From Steinernema hermaphroditum (lineage: Eukaryota; Nematoda; Chromadorea; Rhabditida; Steinernematidae): a stretch of 64,000 nt of DNA. Shown piece after piece: positions 13,061 to 23,700 of this stretch. Every line of letters starts with the position of its first letter. The first letter of the stretch is position 1. Both the position numbers and the translations under genes were made by a program. Location: assembly GCA_030435675.1 (NCBI GenBank), contig CM059621.1, forward strand, positions 9,796,001 through 9,860,000, read 5' to 3'. The notes beneath the pieces were generated by a model, which worked only from the letters and a program-made list of their open reading frames with translations, made no database searches and was not told the origin of the DNA.

Positions 13061-13779
13061 AACACAATTTAAAAAAAAAAAAACAGCTCGAAGAGACCAT
13101 TCCGCGTCTTTTTCTGAACATGGTCCGGGTTATTCTTATGTCTTTCCCGTATCTTCTTGTATACGGTATGTGCATTCTTCAGATTGGTGGTCATGACCAC
13201 CTTCGACAGCTCGTCGGCCTCAAAATAGTTTGGCCCACTTGCAGAAAACTTTGCTGATGCTAGAATCGCTAAGGAAGGTGCTCTCCTTAGCAAAATCCAT
13301 AACGTTCTTGTCATGCGCTAACGTAAGTGAGTTGTGGTATGATAATGCCGGTTCCAGTAAATCAAATATTTTGTACCGTCACCGCTTTTACGGTGCAGTG
13401 TAAGTTTTCACTGCAGTGCCACCCAATTATTTAGTTTATAAAGGATGTCCGACTGAAGAAAATTGACAACATGATCGACGGCAAAATCGATGTATCCGCA
13501 TTTACTGGAAGTGACCGCCGCGGGTCTCTCGCCGTCAAAGAACAGATGATTATGACTGTACCCAGCGGCATTGATGTCCTGCTGAACGTGCCTAGAAGAG
13601 CATAACATAGATATTTCAGCGGAGCCAGTCGCTCCAACTGGCAATAGGTCTCGGCGCGACTGGCCGGACAAGGGTACGGTAGATAGCGCAGTAGGCGCCG
13701 AGAAAGCAGACGGTAGTCATCTTGCATTCTGTTCGAAGAGTAGTCGTTTTGCAGAGAGATAGTGAGCACGGTGAGATAG

Positions 13780-15713
13780 GTAGCCCGCCCGGCCCACCCA
13801 GGACGACGCATAACATTTGACTTTCGAACGATCGGGCATAACCTGACCATGTATTTAGATCCGTTTCGGAGTGTCAGCTGTGCAATCAGCTCATTCGTAC
13901 CAGGGCTGTGCAAGTCTCGAGTCTCGAGGTCTCGAGGCTTTTTTTGGTCTCGAGTCTTCAGTCTCGTGAAATCCTCGAGACTCTCGAGACTTTTGGGTCC
14001 TGACAAGAAAGTCTGAAATCGTTCGAATGAGGACTATTGCTGGCTATTGTAGGGCTTTTGCACGCGCGTTTTGAGTTTTGAATGCACTCTCAACAGGATA
14101 ACTTCCATTTTGATGTCAATCCAGACAGATCAAGCGATCCATGCAAGAATATAAGACGACGTTAGCCCAAATGTCGTTCGAAGAATAAGATAACGGGTTC
14201 GGTTTTCATTGTTTTTGAGCAGGACCACGCAATCTAGAGTGTAGTTTTATAGGATAGAGAATTTTATAGCCATTTCCTCCACACATGCCGTCACTTTTGC
14301 TAACATTTCAGGAGGTGACAGAGGAATCTAAATGTATCTACGTCTCCGTTATGCCACCGAAAACATATGATAATGTCGACGAACAAAAAGTATTTCCTTT
14401 CCAAAGGATTATTTACTTGCCGATGTGAGCATGGCACTTAAATGGTTAACACCTCTAGTGAAATATGCATCTTCATGGTTAGAAGCGTGCTCTGAAAAAG
14501 CGATATTTTCATTGTTCCAACTCAATAATATTGCTCGTGGACCCGAGTCGAACAAGTTTCAGAGGAACCGGGAAATTTTAATTCGGCTACCCGGCCCGAA
14601 AACCCGAACTCAACAACTCTGATTCTGGAAAACAGTGAAAAGTCTCGAGTCTCGAGTCTCGTCTCGAGATTTTTATTTTGGTCTCGAGTCTCGAGTCTCG
14701 AGGTTGAAAAGTCTCGTCTCGCACAGCCCTGATTCGTACCCCGAGAAGTCGTCCACGTTGTCCAGGTCAAGCTCCATGCGTCACGAGAGAAATCCACGGT
14801 CCACAAGTACAACAACGCCGTCAAGAAGTTTCAAGCTTAGAGAAGTGAACGAGCACACGTTGAAGCTTCCCAAAGTGAAGTGCTCGCGTTCTTAACCCAA
14901 CTCTTTGTTGAGTCCAACTCCGTCGCAACGGTGCAGCAGACGTCGTCTGCCTTGAAGTGGTACTACAGATTTTTTCCCGGGCCAAATCCAGCCGAATCCA
15001 TATGGATACAAGCCATGTTAGAAGGGATCCGGCGCGAAGGGAAGCTTCCGGAACACCGAGCGAAGATCTCGGAAACCGAACTTCGCTTACTCGCACGCTG
15101 GCAGGTGGAAGACATCAAGGATCGCCGTATTCTAACGCTCCTGGCCGTGCTCTACGCCGGCTGCCTACGACCATCTGAAGGAACTTTGCTACGCCGCTGC
15201 AACGTCAACCTCTCCATCGATAAGATGGTCCTGAGCATTGTGAAAGACAAAACCAATAAGGAGGGAAGCGCTCGGAAAGTGATCGTCCAAGCCGCGCCAA
15301 ACCGCTTTTGTGCAGTAAACCTGATGTCGATCTGGCTACAAAGAGCCCCGAACTCGCCGTATGTATTCCCCAATCTGAATGAGAGTTCCAGGCCCATGTC
15401 ATACGCTGTAGCACGTCAAGAGTGGATCCGGATCGCCTCCAAGCTGGACATTCCCAGTAACATCACGCTCCATGGTCTACGAGGGGGAGCAGCAACACAA
15501 GCTATAGCAGACGGGGCGCCAGTTGACGAAGTCATGCGCCACGGCAGATGGAAACGCGTTGAAACGCTCAAAGCCTACGTCGAAGCGTCCGAGAAGACAA
15601 CACCAGTCGCATCCGCCTTGTTGAAACGAATGCGCCTGGGCCCCGATATGTCGAGTCACGACGAAACCGGAAAGGCAAAGGATTCAGTTCGACGCCGGGA
15701 GAACAGCAACTAG
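13780..15713 (+). pseudogene. Tyrosine recombinase of a PAT/DIRS-like element
   Basis: Strand-exchange enzyme that would integrate the circular element. The frame runs from about 13780, is interrupted by the hAT at 13901-14731 (same frame on both sides), has one in-frame TAG at 14838-14840, then is open to 15713. N-terminal SAM-like domain: STVHKYNNAVKKF, and TVQQTSSALKWYYRFF after the stop. Catalytic domain: the first Arg in YAGCLRPSEGTLL, the His-x-x-Arg box in LHGLRGGAATQAI, the His in MRHGRWKRVE and the Tyr in LKAYVEAS, in canonical order and spacing. The longest intact part, 14880-15713, is 277 codons. Damaged by the hAT and the stop, so probably inactive. Confidence 0.85.
13901..14731. 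mobile_element. Non-autonomous hAT element, 8-bp TSD
   Basis: Perfect 8-bp duplication ATTCGTAC (13893-13900 and 14732-14739) and terminal inverted repeats beginning CAGGGCTGTGC, the classic hAT signature. Next to both ends are short arrays of TCTCGAG-type units. The 831-bp interior shows no transposase. It lies inside the recombinase frame, so it arrived after that element. Confidence 0.9.
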
Positions 15714-16591
15714 GTTTATTGTATCGTCTGTTTTTGGTGTGATTGTTGATTGTTGTTTGTTGGTTTCGTTGTTACGACTACTCCTAGAACAAATAAAGCG
15801 ATACCTCTGTTAACTATTGTGGGGATAGGAGGAGGCGATGGGTTAGGAGCTTCGCCAGTTGAGCTTAGGCGAAGCTGAAATGCGCTTTTCCGCGTAGTAG
15901 CGCGAAGCGAAACGAAGCGGAAAGGAGCTCGTTGTGGATGTTCAGTGTGAGTGGGTCAAAGATGAATAGAGACACTTATAAAGCTGTTAGAAGAGATAGA
16001 AGAAGGGATACAAGAAGCAAAGAACGTCCCAGGCGCCACAATGGTTTACAGTATCCAGACAGGGTTCCACATGACAGTTCCCACTCAGACCCCTTACAAG
16101 TTTAAGCTGCCTCATAATCTGATTCAAGTAGTCAAGAATCGCTCTTCAGTGTCCTTCACCACTCGTTCTCTGATTCAGTATGATGGTAATCCGTTTGCAT
16201 CTTGATTGTTCTAGCTCTGCATTGCAGATCGGATCCAGCAGTTCTTGCTGCAGTCTGGAGTGGTCGTCGACGGACTTCTGACAGAGATCCGAACGTTGAT
16301 TCATTCCATCACTATATTACTGCATCGAGGTGATTTCGGCATGTGACTATGCTACTCTGGCCCTGTACGCGTCGAAGACGCCCACTACCAGGCCCATTTT
16401 TTCTTCCAGCATGGTAATCAAGCAGGGCCGACATCCGGTCCTTGAGCAGAAGTGCGACGCTACGTCTAATGATACGGTGCATTTCTTAAATTTCGCTTGA
16501 CTCGTACATTATCAGTTTTAGTACCTCTCGGAGGAAAATCGCTTTGTGATGATGACGGGTCCAAACATGTACGTTTCCTATATTATTCCAT

Positions 16592-16883
16592 TTTTTTACG
16601 ATTTATCTTCCCGAATCAACGGCTTACACCGTGCAGGACGTCTCATATATGCACAAAGAAGAACAAAGTCACACCGTAGCCGCTGATATTCTTCTGGTTT
16701 CGGTGGAGCAGACGAATCCGAAGAGAATCCAGCGTTCCCATCAGTATGCGCGGGCGTCGAAGTCGTGAAGAGTTGATTCCGGAAGGGGCGCGGCGGCGGA
16801 GAACAGCGAACGGAACGGAGGGGCATCTTCAGTTCAGCTGGCGGCGCAGACTTCGGAGTTAAAGCGGCTCAAATGAAAGACCC
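16592..16883 (-). mobile_element. SINE-like repeat R, copy 1 (minus orientation)
   Basis: Flanked by the 10-bp duplication ATTATTCCAT (16582-16591 and 16884-16893). Read on the minus strand it begins GGGTCTTTCATTTG and ends in an A/T-rich tail ...GATAAATCGTAAAAAA, with no terminal inverted repeats: retroposition by target-primed reverse transcription. It sits in the MSH4-like intron just after a GTACGT donor. Its body encodes the same 76-residue open frame as copy 4 at 61817, so the two copies are close relatives. Relative to longer copies it lacks about 200 bp after the 5' end. Confidence 0.75.
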
Positions 16884-16994
16884 ATTATTCCATGTATTAT
16901 TCCATGCTACCTTTAAACTCGGTTTCAGGCAGGCAAAGGCACCTTCCTCAAGCAGGTTTGCTTGATCCAAATTCTTACCCAAATGGGTCCATGG

Positions 16995-17399
16995 TCTTTC
17001 ATTTGTGCCCCCAACGATCGGTCGGGTCGTCCACTCGCTCTCTCTGAGGCTGTCTGAGCCGACTGAGTTGAGTGAGCGGTCGTTCTCGGCCGTCGTTGTT
17101 GGCACAGTGATCGGGACGATTCCAACCGCCCCTTTCCAACCAGGAAGACCGTCAACACCACCCGACCAACCGCGCTGCCCACTCAAGCCCAAGAATCGCT
17201 TCAAATCTGAAGTTTATGCCGTCAGCCGCAATGGGATTCGTAGTTGCTTCGAAACCCGCGCACACTGATGGCCGTCAACTTCGATGTCGTGCACTGCGCC
17301 GAAGAAAGAAGAGAAGCAGCGACAACGATGATCTACGGTTCTTCTTTGTGCATTATGAGATTAATTGCATGGTGAATGCCATAGATTCAAGAGTAAATG
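16995..17399 (+). mobile_element. SINE-like repeat R, copy 2 (plus orientation)
   Basis: Duplication GGGTCCATGG at 16985-16994 and 17400-17409. Begins TCTTTCATTTGTGCCCCCAA and ends in an AT-rich tail. It contains the family core GAGTGAGCGGTCGTTCTCGG. Inserted in the exon that carries the Walker A of the MSH4-like gene, interrupting its coding frame. Confidence 0.75.
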
Positions 17400-17445
17400 G
17401 GGTCCATGGTCCTCGCGCTGCTTGAAATGAATTACCCGGCGGTTC

Positions 17446-17657
17446 AAAAGTAAGATGTGATTTGCTGACGGCTCTTAAATCTGAATTGTGTGTGTGTATG
17501 TGTTTCCGTGGATACGAGAGCAGCCGAGGAGCGGTCGCTTTCAGATACCAGACAAAACAGGGACCCGGGCCGGCGTCGAACCGACTCCGATCGATTACAA
17601 ATCAGAAATGTTCGCAATGACCCACGCAGATACTTTCAAAGGACCGATTGACAGCCA
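17446..17657. other. Unassigned spacer
   Basis: Follows the last MutS-like coding traces. Contains a (GT)n tract near 17490 and otherwise nothing I recognise. Confidence 0.4.
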
Positions 17658-17661
17658 TTAA

Positions 17662-19510
17662 AGGGACACGGTCATGGCGGAAAAAAGTTTTTTAAAAAAT
17701 CTGAAAAAATTCATGCCCGTGTTTTTGAGGTTGCTGAAAACGATGGTGAGTGGCGATTCTAAGTTCGCCAAGTAGTTTCCTAGAAACAGACCACAGCGCG
17801 CGATATGTGGTTTGTCGATGGTCCCGTCGCGGGATGCGTGTCCCGACGCGATTTGCGCGACGAATGCGATTCGCGATTTTGGCGATTTCGAGGTTTAGTT
17901 GCTGGATATGCAGTGGCATATATTGGGTTGGTCCATTGAAAATGTCGGATAGTGTAAACATCGTTTATTTTTGAAATGTTTACTCCCATGACCAAACCTA
18001 TGCATACGTCGTTGAGTACAGTTAATTATCCTCTCACATTATGATTGGCGACTTGTTCATTACATTCCTGTTGATCTTGGAGGCCTATTCTGTCGCGATG
18101 ACCATTTTTGTGGCACCTAGAGATGGCGAAATGCGAAGTAATGTACGGGTTTCCTATGGTATTGATTGTGTGATGTACGTCGACTGCCCTCAACCATGTA
18201 CATCGTTAGGTCTTACCTACCAAATGCACCTATCGCTGTGTTCGCCATACATCACATCATGAGCTAATCTCAAAACGATGGCCTTTTCGGATCACCATGT
18301 TCTGTTGACTCCAATATTTTCAACTGGTTAAGTACTATAACAGGGAACGGGGATATGCAGCAGGTAGCTATCACTCATAGCTGTCATGCCCACATAGCGA
18401 CTCTACGAGGTCATTTCAACTTTAAAGAAACATAGGCCAAATATTGAAAAAGTGACCCTTGGATTCACGAAAAGTCCGACTACCCGAGGCCGCATCTTTT
18501 CAAATTCACCTCCATAATGGCTCTTCACCTTGGGCTGAGAGATTCGCATTTTGCTGCTCTTATACAACTCTCTCCGCTCTATCTTATAATGATCTGCGTT
18601 CTTCCACAAATGACGATATCAGAGAGAACCGATCAAAATAAAAGAAAGAGGTCGAAAATTGGACCAAAACATTTTTCGTCCCCAAACCCCTTGTGTTCTA
18701 TGAATAAGGGATCCGGCTTTTACCCGAGAAGTGGGCTGCCGTTGTTCAGTCAAATAGTCAAGACCGGGAATGATAGGCATGCATATATGTTAAGAAACTC
18801 CTACTTAAATCATCCGACATTTTCAATGGACCAACCCAATACATCTGTGTGTGAAAACAATCAGTCGTATTTAAGTGTACTTTACGACAACTAGGCGAAT
18901 TTCACTGTCCGATGCAGAATTTACTGCTGATTCTATCACGTATCGATAGGGACACGTCCTAAATACAGGTAGAATATCAGTTCTATGAAACGTGAAATGG
19001 CAGAAACACCTATATTGGCGCTTATCATTGACGTTTAGAGGATTTAAGTGTGAATTGGACAATCCACTGGCGGTTTGGCATTTCAAAACTCTCAAACTTG
19101 TAATAACATCGGACGAAAAGGAATATAGAGCGTTTCCATGTGATACTAACCCTCGAAATCGCCAAAATCGTGGCGAAGATCTTTTTCTGCATTAGAGATA
19201 AGCCGAGGAAGTGAAATAAGTCGAAGCAAATGCTTTTGAAGGTGCTTTGTCCCTCTTAACTTAGCAAAATCGATAGAAAATGATGAAACTACAGTACACG
19301 AATCGCATTCGTCGCGCAAATCGCGTCGGGACACGCATCCCGCGACGGGACCATCGACAAACCACAGATCGCGCGCTGTGGTCTGTTTCTAGGAAACTAC
19401 TTGGCGAACTTAGAATCGCCACTCACCATCGTTTTCAGCAACCTCAAAAACACGGGCATGAATTTTTTCAGATTTTTTAAAAAACTTTTTTCCGCCATGA
19501 CCGTGTCCCT
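17662..19510. mobile_element. TTAA-flanked element with long terminal inverted repeats
   Basis: TTAA lies directly outside both ends (17658-17661 and 19511-19514). The ends begin AGGGACACGGTCATGGCGG, and the inverted repeats extend over 200 bp (17662-17885 against 19296-19510). TTAA targets suggest piggyBac-type mobilisation, but no transposase is present, so this is a MITE-like derivative. Without the nested element at 17923-18839 it was about 0.93 kb. A partial relative occurs at about 61660-62340. Confidence 0.8.
17923..18839. mobile_element. Mariner-type non-autonomous element, copy 1
   Basis: TA on both sides (17921-17922 and 18840-18841), inverted ends TTGGGTTGGTCCATTGAAAA. The 917-bp interior has no transposase-like frame. 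It resembles the element at 34348-35262 in ends, length and interior (for example ATGATTGGCGACTTG against ATGATTGGCGGCTTG). Nested in the TTAA-flanked element. Confidence 0.8.
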
Positions 19511-19514
19511 TTAA

Positions 19515-19995
19515 GTCTTCGAGACTGACAGCCCACCAATTGTCTACCGGGGTAGAAAGATGCGCGCTAAACGCGGCACGCTAACGTAACCCCATCGTTA
19601 ATTGTCCAAAAATATATATGTTACTAAAAAGTCGGTTACTGAAAAGTCGGTTACTGAAATGTCGGTTACTGAAATGTCGTAGTAAACGATTCCATTGCAA
19701 TCATACCACCCGCAGGGCTATGGTGTCTCCATCCGAAAGCTCGTGAGGCCTTTCGTGTGTTTACCGCCGTTAGGCTACTGGTGTCTTGCTGCCCACAGGG
19801 CCACTTGGCTTGTAGTATCTGGAGGGCGCGAATTCGCGCGCAGCCGCGTTTATTAATACTATTGATCGTTTACAGGTCTCACGACTACTGTAATCCATAC
19901 GATTGAGATTCCCCTTTTATCGTCTTTCAAAAGATTTAAACAAATCCACCAAAGGGTAATAGCAACTAACAGTCGCGGATCGATCGGTAACAACT
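19515..19995. repeat. Spacer with a short tandem array (GTCGGTTACTGAAA)n
   Basis: At 19621-19682 a unit close to GTCGGTTACTGAAA repeats about four times. The layout resembles the terminal subrepeat arrays of the Mutator-like elements further right, but I found no inverted partner in the window. The rest of the interval, up to the MRPL23 stop, shows nothing recognisable. Confidence 0.5.
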
Positions 19996-20552
19996 TCAAA
20001 CGCCGTACCACGTTCCGACGTCGCGGTTTCTGTTGACGTATGCGGAGTTGGTGACGTCCTTCTGGTGCTCCGAGCGAGCCTTTTCGATCTCCTCCTGCTC
20101 TTGATCCGCCTTCCAGATGTCCGGGAATGCGAACGACACGTCCTTCTTCTAAAAACAGAACATGATCCTCCTTCGAGCAGAACCGACCCACCAGAAACAC
20201 GTAGGCCATCTTCTTGTCTTCTTCCTTCCACATAGCCTTGCGGTACCTGTAGTCCAGAGGTGCGTTCCACTTGATCTCCCCGATCACGTTCTCAATGCGG
20301 ACATCCCTGACCGGAATGGTGTAGATCTTCTCCAGGTACTGCCTAACGTCGTGTCGAGACATCCTACACAACCAATGTTTGAGCGAAGGGAGAAGAGCCT
20401 CACCTCGGATCGACTTCGAACTTCAGCGCGTTCTTCGGAAGACGTCGGCGGCCACAATCAGGCGTCTCCAAGAGCTTCATCCAGAAGTCGGGAAGGAACA
20501 CCCGGGTTTGCGGGTTTCCTGGTTGCCACACACGAGCGAGCCGCGTGGTCAT
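19996..20552 (-). CDS. mrpl-23: Mitochondrial ribosomal protein L23 (uL23m)
   Basis: Mitochondrial large-subunit protein near the exit tunnel. Three exons on the minus strand. It starts MTTRLARVWQPGNPQTRVFL at 20552, 2 nt after a TTTAG acceptor, continues PDFWMKLLE, then the L23 core MSRHDVRQYLEKIYTIPVRD and VRIENVIGEIKWN with YRYRKAMWKEEDKKMAYVFL, and a last exon KKDVSFAFPDIWKADQEQEE ending RNRDVGTWYGV with the stop at 19996-19998. Its start lies 163 bp downstream of the UGGT stop on the same strand, so the two may share an operon. Confidence 0.93.
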
Positions 20553-20715
20553 CTCTAAAGTCGACTGCTGGACAAGACATCCTCCCCTCAAAGCAATAGT
20601 CCTCTCGGCTCTCACCGCGCCACGGACAAAGTCGCCTCCAACCCGAAACATCGTTTATCAGAGTTATTACAATAAATTAAACATTACTACGGATGACCTT
20701 ACAACAAATGAAGAG

Positions 20716-23700
20716 TTACAACTCCGAGTGCTTGGACTCCTTCGCCTCGGATTCTTCGATGGCGCTCTGATTCAGCAGATTTCTGATCTCCTCGTCGTAG
20801 TCCTTCCACTCGCCGACGATTCTCACGGCAGCGTCGAGCTTCGGCTCCTTCGTCAGAGGGTTGTTGCAAAGATCAATCGTCTTGGCGCGGTCCTTGGACT
20901 CGTCGTCGCACCACGTCTCACACCACAACCACTCCTGTGGGAGAGACTTGATCCGGACTTGGTGGATCATGTTGTTAGGCAGGTCCTGGTCGAGATTGGC
21001 CAAACTGTTGGGATCAGCACTGAGGCCTTGATACTGGCCACGAAGACGATCTCCAGCGGCCAACTGGCGGAACTTCACGAGATCAATGACGTACAGGGCG
21101 CTGGAAATAAATGTAGGAACTGTTTCGATGGCCATTCATACCTAATGTGGTATCTACGACCAGCCAGATGGTTTGCCCAGTAGCCTTGTTTCCAGAAACG
21201 GAAGCCATCCATGGACTTGCGACTATCGCAGAATGGGGTGAATCTGCAAGCATGAGGTCAGCAACGACTCCATTACGCTAATGACGTACCCATATGGAGC
21301 GCCTCCCAGGTCGAGGTTCATAAGCTCCATGAGATCGGCGCGGACTATTTGATCGGCGTCCACGAAGATGATCTTCTTGACGTTGAGGGGGAACAACACG
21401 TCAAGGAAAAGAATCTTGTAACCCCACATGACTCTCTGCTTTTCGCTCTGCTGGTTGAGCCATCTGGGCCACTTGTACTCGACCAATTCGTACTGGATGT
21501 TGTATTTCTTGGCCATTTTCGGCAGAGACTCCTAAAAGCATACATGCACCGCGTACTTCTGAAGCTCAAGTACCCTGAACTGCGGAGAAAGATAGTTATT
21601 GAGAAGCCAGAACTTGACGGGATGTTTCGTTCTCTTGATGACACTAAGCATCATAATCCGCATGAACCGTTCATAGAGATGACCGGATGCCAGAGAAAAA
21701 ACGTTGATCACTTCGTTCTTGTCCCCACCGGTGAAGGCACTGAAAGTACATGGGTTACTGTAGCCTACTTGTGGTGGATACCTCGAAAGGCCAGAGAAGA
21801 TGGAACCCTCCGAATCGGAGTCGTCCAACAAATTGTGATCTTGCATGGAAGGCCGCTTCGCGACGCGCACTCGTATCGTTCGGCCAGAGAACGAGTTGAT
21901 TAGGACCTGTAGCTTCTCGTTATCCCCTCCCGATTCGGTGTTGGAGTGGCTCTTGATCTCATAGATGTCGCGAGATCTTCCCTCGCGTAGCGACACAATC
22001 CAGGCACCAGGAGAAGCCTTCAGCTGGAAGTAGCCCTAAAAGCACGAACCTTAGGGCGTTCCAGTAAAGACGGTAATACCAGGTTGGCCATAACGATAGT
22101 ATCGTACAGTTCTGGCCTACTCTCCGTTCCCATGGTAAACTGAAGACCACGGGGTGGACCTCCGGTCACCTCATCGAAGCAGTGACCTTCCAAGAGGACC
22201 GTCACCAACTCAAAACGAGAGATGACTCCCGATTTCCCGACCATGTCCATCTTGATGTTGTCAAGATCGTATTTGGCGGATATGGGTTGAACCATCCACG
22301 AGTCAGGAGGAATGACGGACATGGTGAGTAGCTGCTTCGATGGGAGATCAGTGAAGATGGCCATTGGCGAGATCAGGCTTCCGTGCTTGTCGAAAAGAGG
22401 CTCAGTGTTGGCGACGAATCGGTAGAATCTCTTCAGCGGCAATTCACTCAATTTAGCGCGAGGATTCATGGCGATTTTCATGTCACAATTGATGATGTTG
22501 AAGATGAGCTGAAGGATCGGCGCCAGCTTCTGGCCGCTCTTGCTCAGAGGGTCGACGACAGCCACAACATCGACAGCTGGCCGGTTCTCCTCGTTCTTGG
22601 TGAGAGTCACAACGCTGAGAATCCCCAGTAGTTTGCGAAAGATCTCAATCTGCTTACGAGTGCACGTCGTCACTGAACACCATCCAGCTTCGCGTCTTCT
22701 TCTGCGCCAATGCACCAATCGTCGACAACACCCTCATGAGGACGTCACTGGATTTTCCATCGCGCTTGTGGATATCCCATCTGTCAATGACATTAGCCGC
22801 AGATTCGGCTCCACGCCGAGAAACCACAGTTTCCAGAAGTGCGAAGTCCTCAGCCTCGAAAGACTCACCTTCATCGAAAGGCCCGATGATCTGAACGAGA
22901 ATGTGACATGATGGGGAAGCTAAAGAAGGAACACACCATTCCGTTGACGACAACAGCTCGTTGGCCAATCTTCAGCCCAAGAACTCTTTGTGAGTACAAT
23001 GCCTCCATGTGTAAAAGGTCGTAATTCATCAAAATCGTTTCCTTTCTGAACGAATCTACACTCAATCCCTGCAAAACATACTGTTATGTGATGGCATGCG
23101 GGATACAGCGTCACCTGGACCGCTACGTCATCAAGTTTTGCAGTTCCTTCGGCAATTTTCTTGGCGATATCGGCCTTAGTGAGTTTAATCAGCATCTGCT
23201 TGGTTATGTGGTTTGGCAGGAGACGAATCGAGTTGTAGATCAACTTCGCCACTTTGCCAATTCCAGAGCCTGTTTTTTCGCTGTTCTGCAGTACGCCCAA
23301 TCGCATAGAATTCGATTTCTTGAGATGCTTCATGGCGTTTGCGAGCAGATCGCGGCCACCATCGGAATCCATGTCACCGACAACCCAAACGTTGAACCAT
23401 CGCGTAATATCGTCTTCTGCAAATGCTCAGTTTTGCTGCGCACACATGAAGGGGCGGAGTACCTGATTTCGTCAAATACTTCATGCGTTCCATAATGCAC
23501 TCTCCTTTTGCGTCAGCATCCAAGGCCGCGAAATTCGAAACACTCTTGGCCGAGCACTGGGCAATGGTGCTCAGCGGGGCGAACTTCTGGTCCACGTCGA
23601 GAACTCTTGCGTTGATGCGAGGCAGCACTTCAGGCTGGGACATGATCCACTTCATCACGTTGTCACGGTCAGTGAGTCGTCCCTTCATTACGGCCATCTG

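Larger units (their letters stand above)
13603..15965 (+). mobile_element. Tyrosine-recombinase element of PAT/DIRS type, lacking RT
   Basis: The insertion interrupting the MSH4-like frame. Boundaries are set by where MutS homology stops and resumes; no clear target duplication is seen, as expected for tyrosine-recombinase integration. It contains one tyrosine recombinase frame and a 3' region (about 15790-15940: AATAAAGCGA, then the palindrome-rich block around GCGCTTTTCCGCG and GCGCGAAGCG) closely similar to that at 61435-61560 at the 3' end of the RT-bearing DIRS-like element. It is therefore either an internally deleted relative or a separate recombinase-only element (Crypton-like alternative). 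Confidence 0.75.
13183..17445 (+). pseudogene. Disrupted meiotic MutS homologue, MSH4/HIM-14 type
   Basis: MSH4-type proteins form a clamp with MSH5 that stabilises meiotic crossover intermediates. Recognisable pieces in order: LRQLVGLKI and AENFADARIAKEGALLSKI (13183-13320, frames differ); GSDRRGSLAVKEQMIMTVPS and DVLLNV (13435-13602); LLEEIEEGIQEAKN, TGFHMTVP, LPHNLIQVVKNRSSVSFTTR (15966-16185) and RIQQFLLQSGVVVDGLLTEI after an intron; VIKQGRHPVLEQ and FVMMTGPNM (to 16570); AGKGTFLKQVCLIQILTQMG (16930-16990). Lesions: a frameshift near 13250, a 2.36-kb insertion at 13603-15965, a frame break near 16336, SINE-like insertions at 16592 and 16995 (the second in the ATPase exon), and a Walker A reading AGKGT where GKST is expected. 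The N-terminus and the Walker B/C-terminal half are not found. It could be a dead extra copy. Confidence 0.82.

Noticed and set aside
13069..13314. Minus-strand open frame of 81 codons with a mitochondrial-leader-like start
   Set aside because: It lies opposite the MSH4-like segments LRQLVGLKI and AENFADARIAKEG, which fit a known family better; the 3' end is a poly-T tract. Treated as a shadow frame.
14880..15713. Bacterial-type integrase from contamination or a phage
   Set aside because: Flanked by MSH4-like exons with nematode introns and sharing its 3' end with the DIRS-like retrotransposon in the same window, so it is resident.
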